Assembly (NCBI RefSeq): GCF_001189295.1
Contig: NZ_CP012159.1
Location: forward strand, 2,432,001-2,496,000
DNA from: Chondromyces crocatus
Lineage (GTDB): Bacteria; Myxococcota_A; Polyangia; Polyangiales; Polyangiaceae
Length of the DNA: 64,000 nt
Direction of reading: 5' to 3'
In this document: positions 46,485 to 56,109 of the stretch, piece by piece
Layout of the letters: the number at the start of each line of letters is the position of its first letter
Numbering within the stretch: the first letter of the stretch is position 1
Notes under the pieces: model-generated
Told to the model about the DNA's origin: nothing
The model's database searches: none
What the model saw: the letters and a program-made list of their open reading frames with translations, nothing else
Translations under genes and position numbers: made by a program

Positions 46485-47270
46485 TCAGAACGTGAAGTGC
46501 GCTGAAACCGAGCTGCCGTTGAAGCTCACCATTCCCCTCGTGACGGGGGGATGAGGCGCGCTCGCCGGCCCCGAGGTGGTCTGCCCCTTCGAAGGGACGC
46601 GCTTCCCGCCAATCACCCACAGCGGGATCCCGACGGCCATGGCGGCGAGGCCGGTCCCCAGCGTGATCCAGCCGGCGGTCACGAGCCCCACGTCGTTCTC
46701 GTTCCGACACTGGTACATGGCTCCGTTGTATCCATTGTCGCAGTAAATCTCGTAGCGGCCGGTTCCGTACGACAGGAAGATGCCGCTGGTGACGAGGCCT
46801 GCGGCGCCCGCGAGGGTCAGCAACATCCCGCCCGCCATGAGGGAGGGGTCGTTTCTTTCCAGCTGCTGCGGGTCCGTGATGGCAGGGACGCGCGGGGGAA
46901 ATGGCACATGGCGGGCATCGCCTGGCGCATGGACGGGCGGGGAGCCATACCCAGGGGCGTAGGGCGGATAGGCCGGCGGCATCGCCCCCCCGGGAGCATT
47001 CCGACCTGCAGGATCAGCAGGCCCGGTATACGAACCAGCCGTCGGCATGGCGGGCGGTGGTTGCGACGTCCACGAGGGAGATGGGGGGGGTTGCGGGGCC
47101 GACGAAGCCGCGGGGGGGGAGGAATCCGAGCGCGAGGGCTGGGCTGCCGAGGTGAGCGACAGCGTGAGGACACATACCGCCGAGGCGACCAAGGGGGCCG
47201 TCTTCAAGCCCGGAACGAGCGTCGCTTGGTGAGAGCCGCGAGGCACAGAGCGGGTGCGCGAGCGGAGCAT
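46485..47270 (-). CDS. Secreted/membrane protein with Pro-rich linker
   Basis: About 261 residues from ATG 47270, with GAGGACC just upstream. Signal peptide (LVASAVCVLTLSLTSAAQ), a Pro/Ser/Gly-rich region to about 130, then two hydrophobic segments (MAGGMLLTLAGAAGLVTSGIFL and TLGTGLAAMAVGIPLWVIGG) separated by a Cys-containing loop (YEIYCDNGYNGAMYQC). A C-terminal MVSFNGSSVSAHFTF looks like a beta-barrel closing strand. This layout is frequent in myxobacteria; function unknown. Confidence 0.65.
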   Translation of the reverse strand: MLRSRTRSVPRGSHQATLVPGLKTAPLVASAVCVLTLSLTSAAQPSRSDSSPPAASSAPQPPPSPSWTSQPPPAMPTAGSYTGPADPAGRNAPGGAMPPAYPPYAPGYGSPPVHAPGDARHVPFPPRVPAITDPQQLERNDPSLMAGGMLLTLAGAAGLVTSGIFLSYGTGRYEIYCDNGYNGAMYQCRNENDVGLVTAGWITLGTGLAAMAVGIPLWVIGGKRVPSKGQTTSGPASAPHPPVTRGMVSFNGSSVSAHFTF

Positions 47271-47808
47271 GAGGTCCTCGTTCGTGAGAGTGCTGAGCGT
47301 CAGCGGACGGCCACGTGGCGCTGTGGGAGGGCTTTGCATCGAGGGGGCCTGCGAGCGGATGGGTGGCACCTCGAGCGCCTGGGCTGCGAGGTGGCGGTCT
47401 GCGACGTCCGCGCGGTCGCGCGGGGCGACGCTGGGACGTGTGAAGGGCTGGCCAAGGCGACGGCGCTCTTGGCCGTCAGGGGCATCCACAGGGGCGTCTA
47501 CCCATCTTCGCCACCCTGCCCCCTCGACGACGCCCGTTCCGCGCTCCTCGTCGACACCCCGGGGGCTGGATCTGGGCGGGATCGTGGAGAGACGCGGGGC
47601 AGAGGCGAACCGCGGACATGAAGGTCCCCTCCCGACGCCGATGGGCGAGGCGACGGAGCATTGCCGCTGCCGCACGCGCCCGGTGCCGGGAGACTCTCTG
47701 CTCACAGTCCGACGGTAGCCAACGCTGTCGATCCCGCCAAGAGGGGCGAAATCGACGCACCGAATGCGTCGGTAGCCATGATCCGTGGGAGATGGACGCG
47801 ACGCCTGC
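47271..47808. other. Intergenic region upstream of the ribosomal operon
   Basis: About 540 bp before the rpsL promoter. Frames run through on both strands but read as Arg/Pro/Gly/Ser-rich random sequence. No gene, repeat or RNA was recognised. Confidence 0.55.
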
Positions 47809-47836
47809 TTGACACCGTTGTCCGCCTGGGTATTCT
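47809..47836 (+). promoter_or_regulatory. Sigma70-type promoter of the str operon
   Basis: TTGACA (47809-47814), a 16-bp spacer, then TATTCT (47831-47836), 38 bp before the rpsL start. The -35 is a perfect match and the -10 matches 4 of 6. This is the best consensus promoter seen in the window and fits a strong housekeeping operon. Confidence 0.65.
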
Positions 47837-47874
47837 CCGCGTCCCCGCTTCTACCCGGCGGACATTCACGCACT

Positions 47875-48273
47875 ATGCCGACCATCAGCCAGCTCGTTCG
47901 TCTGGGCCGCGAGGCCACCCGGTACAAGACGGCGTCCCCCGCCCTCAAGTCGTGCCCTCAGCGGCGCGGTGTCTGTGTACGTGTGTACACCACTACGCCC
48001 AAGAAGCCGAACTCCGCGCTCCGCAAGGTGTGCCGTGTACGGCTCTCGAACCAGATGGAAGTGACGAGCTACATCCCTGGTGAAGGGCACAACCTGCAAG
48101 AGCACTCTGTCGTGCTCATCCGCGGTGGCCGTGTGAAGGACCTCCCGGGGGTTCGTTACCACGTGGTCCGCGGAACCCTCGACGCCTCCGGCGCCGCAGG
48201 CCCCAGCTCGACCAACAAGGCGACCCGAAACCGCAAGCGCTCGAAGTACGGCGTGAAGCGGCCGAAGCGCTGA
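47875..48273 (+). CDS. rpsL: 30S ribosomal protein S12
   Basis: 132 residues, complete. [17 protein letters not shown] and [17 protein letters not shown] are the universal S12 blocks; the Lys residues whose mutation gives streptomycin resistance in E. coli (in TPKKP and RVKDLP) are unchanged. S12 lies at the decoding centre. The C-terminus has a short Ser/Asn/Lys insert before [10 protein letters not shown]. First gene of the fused str/S10 operon. Confidence 0.98.
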   Translation: MPTISQLVRLGREATRYKTASPALKSCPQRRGVCVRVYTTTPKKPNSALRKVCRVRLSNQMEVTSYIPGEGHNLQEHSVVLIRGGRVKDLPGVRYHVVRGTLDASGAAGPSSTNKATRNRKRSKYGVKRPKR

Positions 48274-48297
48274 TCCGGAGCTCAGTAGAGGAATCCC

Positions 48298-48768
48298 ATG
48301 CCCCGTCGTCGCGAAGTCCCGAAGCGGAAGATCATTCCGGACCCCAAGCACAAGGACAAGCTCGTCGCCAAGTTCACTAATTCCCTGATGTTCTCGGGGA
48401 AGAAGTCGACGGCGGAGGGCATCCTTTATGGTGCCTTCGATATCGTGCGTGATCGCTTCAAGGAAGAGCCCATCGAGATCTTCCGCAAGGCGCTCGACAA
48501 CGTGAAGCCGAAGCTCGAGGTCAAGAGCCGTCGCGTCGGCGGTGCCACCTACCAGGTGCCCGTCGAAGTGCGCCCGGAGCGCCGTGTGGCTCTTGCCATG
48601 CGCTGGCTGGTGATGTACTCGCGCGGTCGTGGTGAGAAGACGATGCGTGAGCGTCTCGCTGCTGAGCTGGTCGATGCCGCTCAGAACCGCGGCAACGCGG
48701 TGAAGAAGCGCGACGATACGCACAAGATGGCCGAAGCGAACAAGGCGTTCGCTCACTACCGCTGGTAG
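48298..48768 (+). CDS. rpsG: 30S ribosomal protein S7
   Basis: 156 residues, full length. [34 protein letters not shown] and ALAMRWLV are S7 signatures. S7 nucleates assembly of the 30S head and in E. coli represses its own operon by binding str mRNA. It lies 24 bp after rpsL. The following gap to fusA is long (319 bp) and structured, see the hairpin at 48978-49039. Confidence 0.98.
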   Translation: MPRRREVPKRKIIPDPKHKDKLVAKFTNSLMFSGKKSTAEGILYGAFDIVRDRFKEEPIEIFRKALDNVKPKLEVKSRRVGGATYQVPVEVRPERRVALAMRWLVMYSRGRGEKTMRERLAAELVDAAQNRGNAVKKRDDTHKMAEANKAFAHYRW

Positions 48769-48977
48769 TTCGGTCTCTTCCGGCGTTTCAGGTCACTTCC
48801 TCCCATCGGGCCATCCGCGACAACACGTCCAATAGCCGCAGGCTAGGAGAAGCGTAGAGAGAATGGCGCAGGCCACATAAGGATCGGGTTACGAGCAGGC
48901 TCCCCTCGGCATCAAGGGCACTCCATCCATGGAGTCCTGCCGAGCATGAGGAGCAGACAATCTGCCGCCGTACCCCG

Positions 48978-49039
48978 ACACCCTCTCCAGGATCATGTGC
49001 TCGCCAATCGGAGGCGGGCCGGGCTGGAGAGGGTGTTTT
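48978..49039 (+). terminator. Two-tier hairpin plus T-run: terminator or attenuator before fusA
   Basis: ACACCCTCTCCAG (48978-48990) and CTGGAGAGGGTGT (49024-49036) form a perfect 13-bp stem, followed by TTT. Inside, GCTCGCC (48999-49005) pairs with GGCGGGC (49013-49019, one G-T). The T-run ends 48 bp before fusA. Within an operon such a structure would be an attenuator or partial terminator. A smaller hairpin ACTCCAT-CC-ATGGAGT lies at 48920-48935. The rest of the 319-bp gap shows no gene. Confidence 0.6.
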
Positions 49040-49087
49040 GCATCCTGGCCTCGAAACCCCTCACGCCTGGAACCAGGGAGAGAACAA

Positions 49088-51202
49088 GTGGCTCGCGACT
49101 ACAGCCTGGAGAGGACACGCAACATCGGGATCATGGCCCACATCGATGCGGGCAAGACCACGGTCACCGAGCGCATCCTCTATTACACGGGCGTCAACTA
49201 CAAGCTGGGTGAGGTCCACGAAGGCGCAGCCACGATGGACTGGATGGTGCAGGAGCAGGAGCGCGGCATCACCATCACCTCGGCCGCGACCAACTGCTTC
49301 TGGACGCCTGGCAGCGGTCCTCAAAAAGGGATCTCTCACCGCATCAACATCATCGACACGCCCGGCCACGTCGACTTCACCATCGAGGTGGAGCGAAGCC
49401 TGCGCGTGCTCGATGGCGCTGTTGCCGTGTTCGATGGCGGAAACGGCGTCGAGCCGCAGAGCGAGACGGTATGGCGTCAGGCTGACAAGTATGGCGTTCC
49501 GCGGATGGCGTTCATCAACAAGATGGACAAGGTCGGTGCAGATTTCGACATGTGCGTCGACTCCATCCGCGAGCGGCTCGGCGCGAACCCCGTCGCCGTG
49601 CAGTACCCCGTGGGAGCCGAAGACTCGTTCCGCGGCGTGATCGACCTGATCAGCATGCGCGCCGCGATCTACGACGAGCAGACCAAAGGCAAAGACTTCA
49701 GCTGGGAGACGATCCCCAGCGACCTGCTGCCGCGGTGCACCGAGCTCCGTGAAAAGCTCATCGAGGCTTGTGCGGATGCGAGTGAGCAGGTGATGGAGAA
49801 GTTCATCGGTGGCGATCTCGACGGGATCACCGAGGATGAACTCCACGCGGCCATTCGTGCTGGGACCCTGGGCTTCAAGCTCGTCCCTGTTCTGTGCGGT
49901 TCCGCATTCCGGAACAAAGGTGTCCAGCAGCTGCTCGACGCGGTGACCAGCTACCTGCCCTCGCCTCTGGACATCCCTCCGGTGGAAGGAACGCTCCCGG
50001 ACAAGAAGGACAAGGTCGTTGCCCGAAAGGCGAGCGACGAGGAGCCTTTCGCCGCCCTCGCCTTCAAGGTCATGAACGACCAGTTCGGAACGCTCACCTT
50101 CTTCCGTGTCTACTCGGGCACGACGAAGAGCGGCGCCAGCGTGATGAACTCCACGCGAGGACGTCGCGAGCGGTTCGGCCGCATCCTGCGCATGCACGCG
50201 AACAAGCGCGAAGAGATCGATATCTGCTACGCAGGGAACATCTACGCGGCGGTGGGGCTGCGCGACACCTACACGGGTGACACGCTCTGCGACGACAAGC
50301 ACCAGATCGTGCTCGAGCGGATGGAGTTTCCCGATCCGGTCATCTCGATCGCCATCGAACCGAAGACCAAGGCCGATCTCGACAAGCTCTCCCTCAGCCT
50401 GCAGAAGCTGATGAATGAGGACCCGTCCTTCCGGACCTTCACGAACGAAGAGACGGGCCAGACGATCATCGCCGGCATGGGCGAGCTTCACCTGGAGATC
50501 ATCGTCGACAGGCTGAAGCGCGAGTTCAAGGTCGACGCGAATGTCGGCCGGCCGCAGGTCGCCTACCGTGAGAGTGTCGTCGGCAGCGCGCGGAAGATCG
50601 AGGGGCGCTTCGTTCGTCAGAGCGGTGGCCATGGCCAGTACGGCCACGTGGTCATCGATCTGGAGCCCGCGGAGCGTGGTGAAGGCTTCGTCTTCGTCAA
50701 CGACATCGCCGGGGGCGTGATCCCGAAGGAATTCATTCCCTCCATCGAGAAGGGCGTGCGCGACGCGATGGGGCGGGGTGTCCTCGCGGGTTATCCCATC
50801 GTGGACGTCAAAGTGCGCGTCTTCGATGGCAGCTTCCACGAGGTCGACTCTTCGGGCCCCGCCTTCGAGGTGGCCGGGTCGATCGCCTTCCAGGAGGCCT
50901 GCAAGGTGGCCCAGATCCAGCTCCTCGAGCCGATGATGGCCGTCGAGGTGGTCTGCCCCGAGAGTTACCTCGGGGATGTAATTGGCGACCTTCTGGCGCG
51001 CCGAGGCAAGGTGCTGGACATCGGCCAGCGCGGCACGGCTCGCGTGATCAAGGGCGAGGTTCCCCTCGCCGCGATGTTCGGCTACGCAACGGACGTCCGT
51101 TCAAAGACGCAGGGTCGAGCGACCCACACAATGCAGTTTTCTCATTACGCACCGGTACCGGTGACGATCCAGGATGAGATCGTCACCAAGCAGCGAGGGT
51201 AG
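49088..51202 (+). CDS. fusA: Elongation factor G
   Basis: 704 residues from GTG 49088, preceded by GGGAGAG; the sequence then starts [21 protein letters not shown]. GTPase motifs: AHIDAGKTT (G1), [11 protein letters not shown] (G2), DTPGHVD (G3), NKMD (G4). Domains II-V follow to [11 protein letters not shown], full EF-G length. Catalyses ribosomal translocation. It lies 9 bp before tuf. Confidence 0.98.
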   Translation: MARDYSLERTRNIGIMAHIDAGKTTVTERILYYTGVNYKLGEVHEGAATMDWMVQEQERGITITSAATNCFWTPGSGPQKGISHRINIIDTPGHVDFTIEVERSLRVLDGAVAVFDGGNGVEPQSETVWRQADKYGVPRMAFINKMDKVGADFDMCVDSIRERLGANPVAVQYPVGAEDSFRGVIDLISMRAAIYDEQTKGKDFSWETIPSDLLPRCTELREKLIEACADASEQVMEKFIGGDLDGITEDELHAAIRAGTLGFKLVPVLCGSAFRNKGVQQLLDAVTSYLPSPLDIPPVEGTLPDKKDKVVARKASDEEPFAALAFKVMNDQFGTLTFFRVYSGTTKSGASVMNSTRGRRERFGRILRMHANKREEIDICYAGNIYAAVGLRDTYTGDTLCDDKHQIVLERMEFPDPVISIAIEPKTKADLDKLSLSLQKLMNEDPSFRTFTNEETGQTIIAGMGELHLEIIVDRLKREFKVDANVGRPQVAYRESVVGSARKIEGRFVRQSGGHGQYGHVVIDLEPAERGEGFVFVNDIAGGVIPKEFIPSIEKGVRDAMGRGVLAGYPIVDVKVRVFDGSFHEVDSSGPAFEVAGSIAFQEACKVAQIQLLEPMMAVEVVCPESYLGDVIGDLLARRGKVLDIGQRGTARVIKGEVPLAAMFGYATDVRSKTQGRATHTMQFSHYAPVPVTIQDEIVTKQRG

Positions 51203-51211
51203 AGACGCGCC

Positions 51212-52402
51212 ATGGCCAAGGAGAAATTCAATCGTACGAAGCCCCACGTCAACGTGGGCACCATCGGTCACATCGACCACGGCAAGACCACCCTGACGGC
51301 TTCGATCGTCAAGGTGCAGTCGAAGCGCCAGATGGCCAAGGCGATCTCGTACGCCGACATCGCGAAGGGTGGAACGGTCCGTGACGACACGAAGACCGTC
51401 ACGATCGCGGCGGCTCACGTCGAGTACGAGTCGCCGAACCGACACTACGCGCACGTCGACTGCCCCGGGCACGCCGACTACATCAAGAACATGATCACCG
51501 GCGCCGCGCAGATGGACGGCGCGATCCTGGTGGTCTCGGCGCTCGACAGCGTCATGCCGCAGACCCGTGAGCACGTGCTGCTCGCGCGTCAGGTCGGCCT
51601 GAACCACATCGTCGTGTTCCTCAACAAGTGTGACGCAGTGGACGACCCCGAGATGCTCGACCTCGTCGAGATGGAGGTCCGCGAGCTGCTGAACAAGTAC
51701 AAGTTCGACGGCGACAACGCTCCCGTGATCCGCGGTGCGGCGCTTCCCGCGCTGCAGGGCGAGGCGAAGTGGGAGGAGAAGATCGGCGAGCTCCTCGCGG
51801 CGCTCGACAGCTACATCCCCGAGCCGCAGCGCGACATCGACAAGCCGTTCCTGATGGCAGTCGAGGACGTGTTCTCGATCAAGGGCCGCGGCACGGTTGC
51901 CACGGGTCGTATCGAGCGCGGCGTGGTCAAGGTCGGCGAGGAGGTCCAGATCATCGGCTTCCGCGACACCAAGAAGACCACGGTCACCGGCGTCGAGATG
52001 TTCCGGAAGCTGCTCGACCAGGGGCAGGCCGGCGACAACGTGGGCTGCCTGCTGCGTGGTGTCGAGAAGGAGGAGATCGAGCGCGGTCAGGTGCTCGCGA
52101 AGCCCGGCTCGATCACGCCGCACACCAAGTTCACGGGTGAGGTGTACGTGCTGAAGAAGGAGGAGGGCGGCCGTCACACGCCGTTCTTCACGAACTACCG
52201 GCCTCAGTTCTACATCCGCACGACCGACGTCACCGGGACGGTTCAGCTGCCCGAGGGCGTGAAGATGGTGATGCCGGGCGACAACATCACGATGACCATC
52301 GAGCTGATCGCTCCGGTCGCGCTGGAGGAGCAGATGCGCTTCGCCATCCGCGAGGGTGGGAAGACGGTCGGCGCCGGCGTGGTCACCAAGATCCTGGCGT
52401 GA
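51212..52402 (+). CDS. tuf: Elongation factor Tu
   Basis: 396 residues. GHIDHGKTT (G1), [20 protein letters not shown] (G3 region), NKCD (G4) and VTGVEMFRK, ending [10 protein letters not shown]: a complete EF-Tu, which brings aminoacyl-tRNA to the ribosome. A residue cluster [14 protein letters not shown] occupies switch I; the usual RGITI is replaced by [12 protein letters not shown], a minor deviation worth noting but the protein otherwise looks functional. Confidence 0.97.
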   Translation: MAKEKFNRTKPHVNVGTIGHIDHGKTTLTASIVKVQSKRQMAKAISYADIAKGGTVRDDTKTVTIAAAHVEYESPNRHYAHVDCPGHADYIKNMITGAAQMDGAILVVSALDSVMPQTREHVLLARQVGLNHIVVFLNKCDAVDDPEMLDLVEMEVRELLNKYKFDGDNAPVIRGAALPALQGEAKWEEKIGELLAALDSYIPEPQRDIDKPFLMAVEDVFSIKGRGTVATGRIERGVVKVGEEVQIIGFRDTKKTTVTGVEMFRKLLDQGQAGDNVGCLLRGVEKEEIERGQVLAKPGSITPHTKFTGEVYVLKKEEGGRHTPFFTNYRPQFYIRTTDVTGTVQLPEGVKMVMPGDNITMTIELIAPVALEEQMRFAIREGGKTVGAGVVTKILA

Positions 52403-52415
52403 AGGGACGCGCACC

Positions 52416-52727
52416 ATGGCTGAGACGACCAAGATCCGCATTCGCCTGAAGGCGTTTGATCACCAGCTGCTCGACAAGTCGACCAGCGACATCGTGGAGA
52501 CCGCAAAGCGCACCGGCGCTCGTGTGGCTGGGCCCATCCCCCTGCCGACCGAGATCCGCCGTTACACCGTGCTGCGTGGACCCCACGTCGACAAGAAGTC
52601 CCGCGAGCAGTTCGAGATCCGGACGCACAAGCGGCTCCTGGACATCATCGAGCCCACCCAGCAGACCCTGGACGCGCTGATGAAGCTCGACCTGTCGGCC
52701 GGCGTGGATGTTGAAATCAAGAGCTGA
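52416..52727 (+). CDS. rpsJ: 30S ribosomal protein S10
   Basis: 103 residues from ATG 52416. [50 protein letters not shown] and the C-terminal VDVEIK are universal S10 (NusE) sequence. It also serves in antitermination. In most bacteria rplC follows directly; here only 40 bp separate it from rplD. Confidence 0.98.
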   Translation: MAETTKIRIRLKAFDHQLLDKSTSDIVETAKRTGARVAGPIPLPTEIRRYTVLRGPHVDKKSREQFEIRTHKRLLDIIEPTQQTLDALMKLDLSAGVDVEIKS

Positions 52728-52767
52728 GGCCGCGGATCAAGACATCCATCGCCTGGAGACATGACCC

Positions 52768-53391
52768 ATGAAAGTGACGGTCTACAACCTGAAGCGGGAG
52801 GCAGTCGGTGAACTCGACCTGTCCGACGACGTCTTCGGGACCGAGGTCAAAGAGCACCTCTTTTACGAGGTGGTGAAGGCTCAGCTCGCGTCGCGACGCG
52901 CTGGGACGAAGGCTACGAAGGAGCGCTCAGCGGTCGCTGGCTCTTCAAAGAAGCTGTATCGCCAGAAGGGCACGGGCCGCGCGCGGCAGGGGTCCATCCG
53001 CGCCCCCCACCACGCCGGTGGTGGCCACGCGCACGCCCTCACGCCGCAGGACTGGTCGTACCGGCCGCCGCGCAAGGTGCGCATCGGCGCGCTGAAGAGT
53101 GCCCTGTCGCTCTTCGCGAAGGAGAACCGGCTCATCGTTCTCGACACGCTGGATCTGCCGGAGATCAAGACGAAGGCGCTCGTCACCACGCTGGAGACGC
53201 TGCAGGTGGGCAAGAAGTCGCTGGTGGTGGACAGCCCCAGCAACGAGAAGCTCGTCAAGAGCATCCGCAACCTGGTCGAGCACCAGTTCCTGCCCCCCGA
53301 AGGGGTCAACGTTTACGACCTTCTTCGACACGATCACCTCGTCGTGTCGCGGGAAGCCGCCAAGGCCCTCGAGGCGCGCTGCCTCCGCTAG
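52768..53391 (+). CDS. rplD: 50S ribosomal protein L4
   Basis: 207 residues. [30 protein letters not shown] is the L4 loop, with [14 protein letters not shown] and the [24 protein letters not shown] ending. L4 lines the exit tunnel and, in E. coli, autoregulates the S10 operon. GGAG-like ribosome binding site at about 52755. No rplC precedes it. Confidence 0.97.
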   Translation: MKVTVYNLKREAVGELDLSDDVFGTEVKEHLFYEVVKAQLASRRAGTKATKERSAVAGSSKKLYRQKGTGRARQGSIRAPHHAGGGHAHALTPQDWSYRPPRKVRIGALKSALSLFAKENRLIVLDTLDLPEIKTKALVTTLETLQVGKKSLVVDSPSNEKLVKSIRNLVEHQFLPPEGVNVYDLLRHDHLVVSREAAKALEARCLR

Positions 53392-53418
53392 AGGCTCCGG
53401 AGGGGAAGGAGAGACTCC

Positions 53419-53724
53419 ATGCAGCTCACGCCCGAGCAGATTATCCGCAGGCCTATCATCCTCACCGAGAAGTCGGCACGGCTTCGCGAAGGGGACAACA
53501 AGGTCATCTTCGAGGTTCGTCGCGAGGCGAACAAGATTCAGATCAAGGACGCGATCCAGACCCTCTTCAAGGTGGGTGTGCTCGACGTCAACACCATGGT
53601 CCTTCGTGGCAAGGACAAGCGCATGGGGCGCGGCTACGCCAAGCTGCGCAACTGGAAGAAGGCGATCGTCACGCTGAAGGCTGGCGACGAGATCCAGTTC
53701 TTCGACGAGGAGAAGGCTGAGTAG
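53419..53724 (+). CDS. rplW: 50S ribosomal protein L23
   Basis: 101 residues. [50 protein letters not shown] and [22 protein letters not shown] match L23, which sits at the tunnel exit and docks trigger factor and SRP. A clear AGGGGAAGGAGA site precedes the ATG. Confidence 0.97.
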   Translation: MQLTPEQIIRRPIILTEKSARLREGDNKVIFEVRREANKIQIKDAIQTLFKVGVLDVNTMVLRGKDKRMGRGYAKLRNWKKAIVTLKAGDEIQFFDEEKAE

Positions 53725-53726
53725 CC

Positions 53727-54557
53727 ATGGGTATCAGAAACTTCAAGCCGACCTCGCCGGGACGGCGGTTCTACTCGGTCAGCGACTTCAAGGAGATCAC
53801 GAAGTCGGAGCCCGAGCGATCGCTGGTCGAGAAGCAGAGCGCGACGGGCGGTCGTAACAACTACGGCCGCATCACCTCGCGCTTCCGTGGCGGTGGTCAC
53901 AAGCAGCGCTACCGCGTCATCGACTTCCGTCGGGACAAGATCGGTATCCCCGCGAAGGTCGCGTCCGTGGAGTACGATCCCAACCGTACCGCCCGGATCG
54001 CGCTGCTTCACTACGCCGATGGCGAGAAGCGGTACATCCTCGCGCCGGATGGTCTCGTGGTCGGCTCGACCATCGTGTCCAGCCGGAACGCGGACATCAA
54101 GCCGGGCAATAGCCTGCCGCTTCGTTTCATCCCGCCGGGCACGGCGATCCACAACATCGAGATCAAGCTCGGTAAGGGTGGTCAGCTCGTTCGCTCTGCT
54201 GGTGTGAGCGCGCAGCTCATGGCGAAGGACGGCGACTACGCCCAGCTCCGCCTGCCCAGCGGCGAGATCCGGCGCGTTCGCCTCGACTGCCGCGCCACCA
54301 TCGGCCAGGTGTCGAACGTCGATCACGCCAACATCAGCCTCGGCAAGGCGGGGCGTACCCGCTGGCTGGGCTGGCGTCCTCACAACCGCGGTGTGACGAT
54401 GAACCCCGTCGATCACCCGATGGGTGGTGGTGAGGGGCGTACGAGCGGCGGCCGGCATCCGTGCTCGCCGTGGGGCCAGCTCTCCAAGGGGCTGAAGACG
54501 CGGAACAACAAGCGCACGGACAACATGATCGTTCGACGACGCGGGACCAAGGGTTGA
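53727..54557 (+). CDS. rplB: 50S ribosomal protein L2
   Basis: 276 residues, start 2 bp after rplW stop. [28 protein letters not shown] and the late [24 protein letters not shown] block, with the His needed at the peptidyl-transferase centre, identify L2. Full length. Confidence 0.98.
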   Translation: MGIRNFKPTSPGRRFYSVSDFKEITKSEPERSLVEKQSATGGRNNYGRITSRFRGGGHKQRYRVIDFRRDKIGIPAKVASVEYDPNRTARIALLHYADGEKRYILAPDGLVVGSTIVSSRNADIKPGNSLPLRFIPPGTAIHNIEIKLGKGGQLVRSAGVSAQLMAKDGDYAQLRLPSGEIRRVRLDCRATIGQVSNVDHANISLGKAGRTRWLGWRPHNRGVTMNPVDHPMGGGEGRTSGGRHPCSPWGQLSKGLKTRNNKRTDNMIVRRRGTKG

Positions 54558-54560
54558 GCC

Positions 54561-54854
54561 ATGCCTAGGAGCATCAAGAAAGGGCCTTTCATCGACGGCC
54601 ACCTGCTGGAGAAGGTGCAGGCGGCTCAGGCGACCGGAGCGAAGAAGGTCATCAAGACCTGGTCGCGCCGCTCGACCATCCTGCCCGAGGCTGTCGGGTT
54701 GACCTTTGCGGTCCACAACGGCCGCAAGTTCGTGCCGGTCTTCGTGACGGAGAACATGGTCGGTCACAAGTTCGGCGAGTTCGCGCCGACTCGTACCTTC
54801 CACGGTCACTCCGGGGACAAGAAGTCCAAGGTCGGCAAGCCGGGCGGTCGCTGA
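54561..54854 (+). CDS. rpsS: 30S ribosomal protein S19
   Basis: 97 residues. [43 protein letters not shown] and [15 protein letters not shown] are S19 signatures. Start 3 bp after rplB. It is the last gene of the cluster here; rplV, rpsC and the rest of the usual S10 operon do not follow. Confidence 0.98.
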   Translation: MPRSIKKGPFIDGHLLEKVQAAQATGAKKVIKTWSRRSTILPEAVGLTFAVHNGRKFVPVFVTENMVGHKFGEFAPTRTFHGHSGDKKSKVGKPGGR

Positions 54855-54946
54855 GAGAAGTCGTTCCAGGGTGAGCGGCGCATGGACGCTGCTCACCTTG
54901 GCGTCGACTCTCAGTTCCTGCAGGCTCGCTCATCGAGCTAGCGTTC

Positions 54947-54981
54947 AAGGGTCAGGCAATCGCCTGACCCTTGGCGTTTTG
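54947..54981 (+). terminator. Rho-independent terminator of the ribosomal operon (copy 1)
   Basis: AAGGGTCAGGC (54947-54957), loop AATC, GCCTGACCCTT (54962-54972): a perfect 11-bp stem followed by GGCGTTTTG. It lies 92 bp after rpsS. Confidence 0.85.
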
Positions 54982-55036
54982 TGTTCGTGAGATGCGGGCG
55001 GCCCAGACCTTGCTCGCCGAACGACCAACCATTCAC

Positions 55037-55071
55037 GGGTCAGGCGATCGCCTGACCCTTGGCGTTTTGTT
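55037..55071 (+). terminator. Second, near-identical terminator (copy 2)
   Basis: GGGTCAGGC (55037-55045), loop GATC, GCCTGACCC (55050-55058), then TTGGCGTTTTGTT. The stem and tail repeat copy 1 almost exactly, 90 bp downstream, in the same orientation. Its tail ends 18 bp before the stop of the convergent TPR protein gene. Confidence 0.8.
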
Positions 55072-55089
55072 CATGGACTACGGAACGAC

Positions 55090-56106
55090 TCAGAAGGTGC
55101 CGCGCACCCCTGCGTAGCCAGGTCCGAGCAGAAGCTGAGGACGCCCCGCGCTGGTCTGCGCCGCATCGGACGCCTCACTCCCGGTGATGCTGAGAACGAA
55201 CAACGTCGCGCCCGCGGCCAGACCCGCAGCGCCGACGATGAGCCCGATGTTCGCCAGCGTTTGTTGCGTCTTTCCGGCATCGACATCGGACTGACGGTTG
55301 GGTGGACACCGCCCTCCGCAGGTCTCGGACAGGTCTGCGTACGTGCTGCTCGCCATCAAGCCAGCCACGGTGAAGAGAGCGAGGCCCGCCACCCCGACCC
55401 CGCCGGCCGCGTATGCATACGGTCGGAGCGCGCGGCGGGACTCCGGCACCCGCGTCTCGATCACCACGCCTTGGTCCACAGGAGCGGCTGGCGCTGGATC
55501 CAGCGTGAGCTCCTTCTTCTCGCCTGCTGCGAGCGTGAATTCCTCTCGAAGAGGCGCGCCAGCCGTGGAACTCAGCTCCACATCGATGGGCCCTGGCACC
55601 GCCGGAAACGGCTGGCCCCAGCGCGCCCGCGGGACCTCTCGTCCCCCGATGAGCAGGCTCTTCGCCGCTTCCGGGCTGGCCACCGTCACCGTGACGAGAG
55701 CGACCTTGCCCGCGAGCTGATCGCGCTCGGCGACGGCGTATTCGAGCGTCTCCGCGTACTTCCCTTCACTCGCTCGGGCCGTCGCGTCCTCGATCACCCC
55801 GTCGTACTCCAAATACGCTTCCACGGGCTCATCCAGCGCGACGAGCGCCCTCGCGATCTGGAAGCGGGAGTTGGGGCTCGGGACCGACGCATAGGACGCG
55901 CGGAACTCGATGATCGCCTCGTTGTAACGCTTGGATTTGTAGAGCGTGACCCCCTTCTTCATCGACTCCTGAGCCTTCTTGATCGCGTCTGGAGTTGGTG
56001 ACGCCGGAGCGGTCTGGCCGAAGGCTGGCGTGACGGTGAGGGAGGCGAGTGACAGCGAGGTCGCCACGCAGAACGGAACGGCTCGGATCCAGGAGGGGAA
56101 ACGCAC
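55090..56106 (-). CDS. Periplasmic TPR/PEGA-like protein, partner of the kinase
   Basis: 338 residues. Signal peptide (VATSLSLASLTVTPAFG), TPR-like helices (ESMKKGVTLYKSKRYNEAIIEFRASYA, SRFQIARALVALDEPVEAYLEY), then a beta region resembling PEGA (SLLIGGREVPRARWGQPF, then GPIDVELSSTAG). Two late hydrophobic segments (YAAGGVGVAGLALFTVAGLMA and IGLIVGAAGLAAGATLFVLS) flank a Cys loop (ETCGGRCPP). The start is 3 bp after the kinase stop, so it is co-translated and probably works with that kinase. Confidence 0.75.
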   Translation of the reverse strand: MRFPSWIRAVPFCVATSLSLASLTVTPAFGQTAPASPTPDAIKKAQESMKKGVTLYKSKRYNEAIIEFRASYASVPSPNSRFQIARALVALDEPVEAYLEYDGVIEDATARASEGKYAETLEYAVAERDQLAGKVALVTVTVASPEAAKSLLIGGREVPRARWGQPFPAVPGPIDVELSSTAGAPLREEFTLAAGEKKELTLDPAPAAPVDQGVVIETRVPESRRALRPYAYAAGGVGVAGLALFTVAGLMASSTYADLSETCGGRCPPNRQSDVDAGKTQQTLANIGLIVGAAGLAAGATLFVLSITGSEASDAAQTSAGRPQLLLGPGYAGVRGTF

Positions 56107-56109
56107 TGC

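Noticed and set aside
47271-47874. Long frames on both strands upstream of rpsL
   Set aside because: No family sequence, no ribosome binding site, composition typical of non-coding GC-rich DNA.
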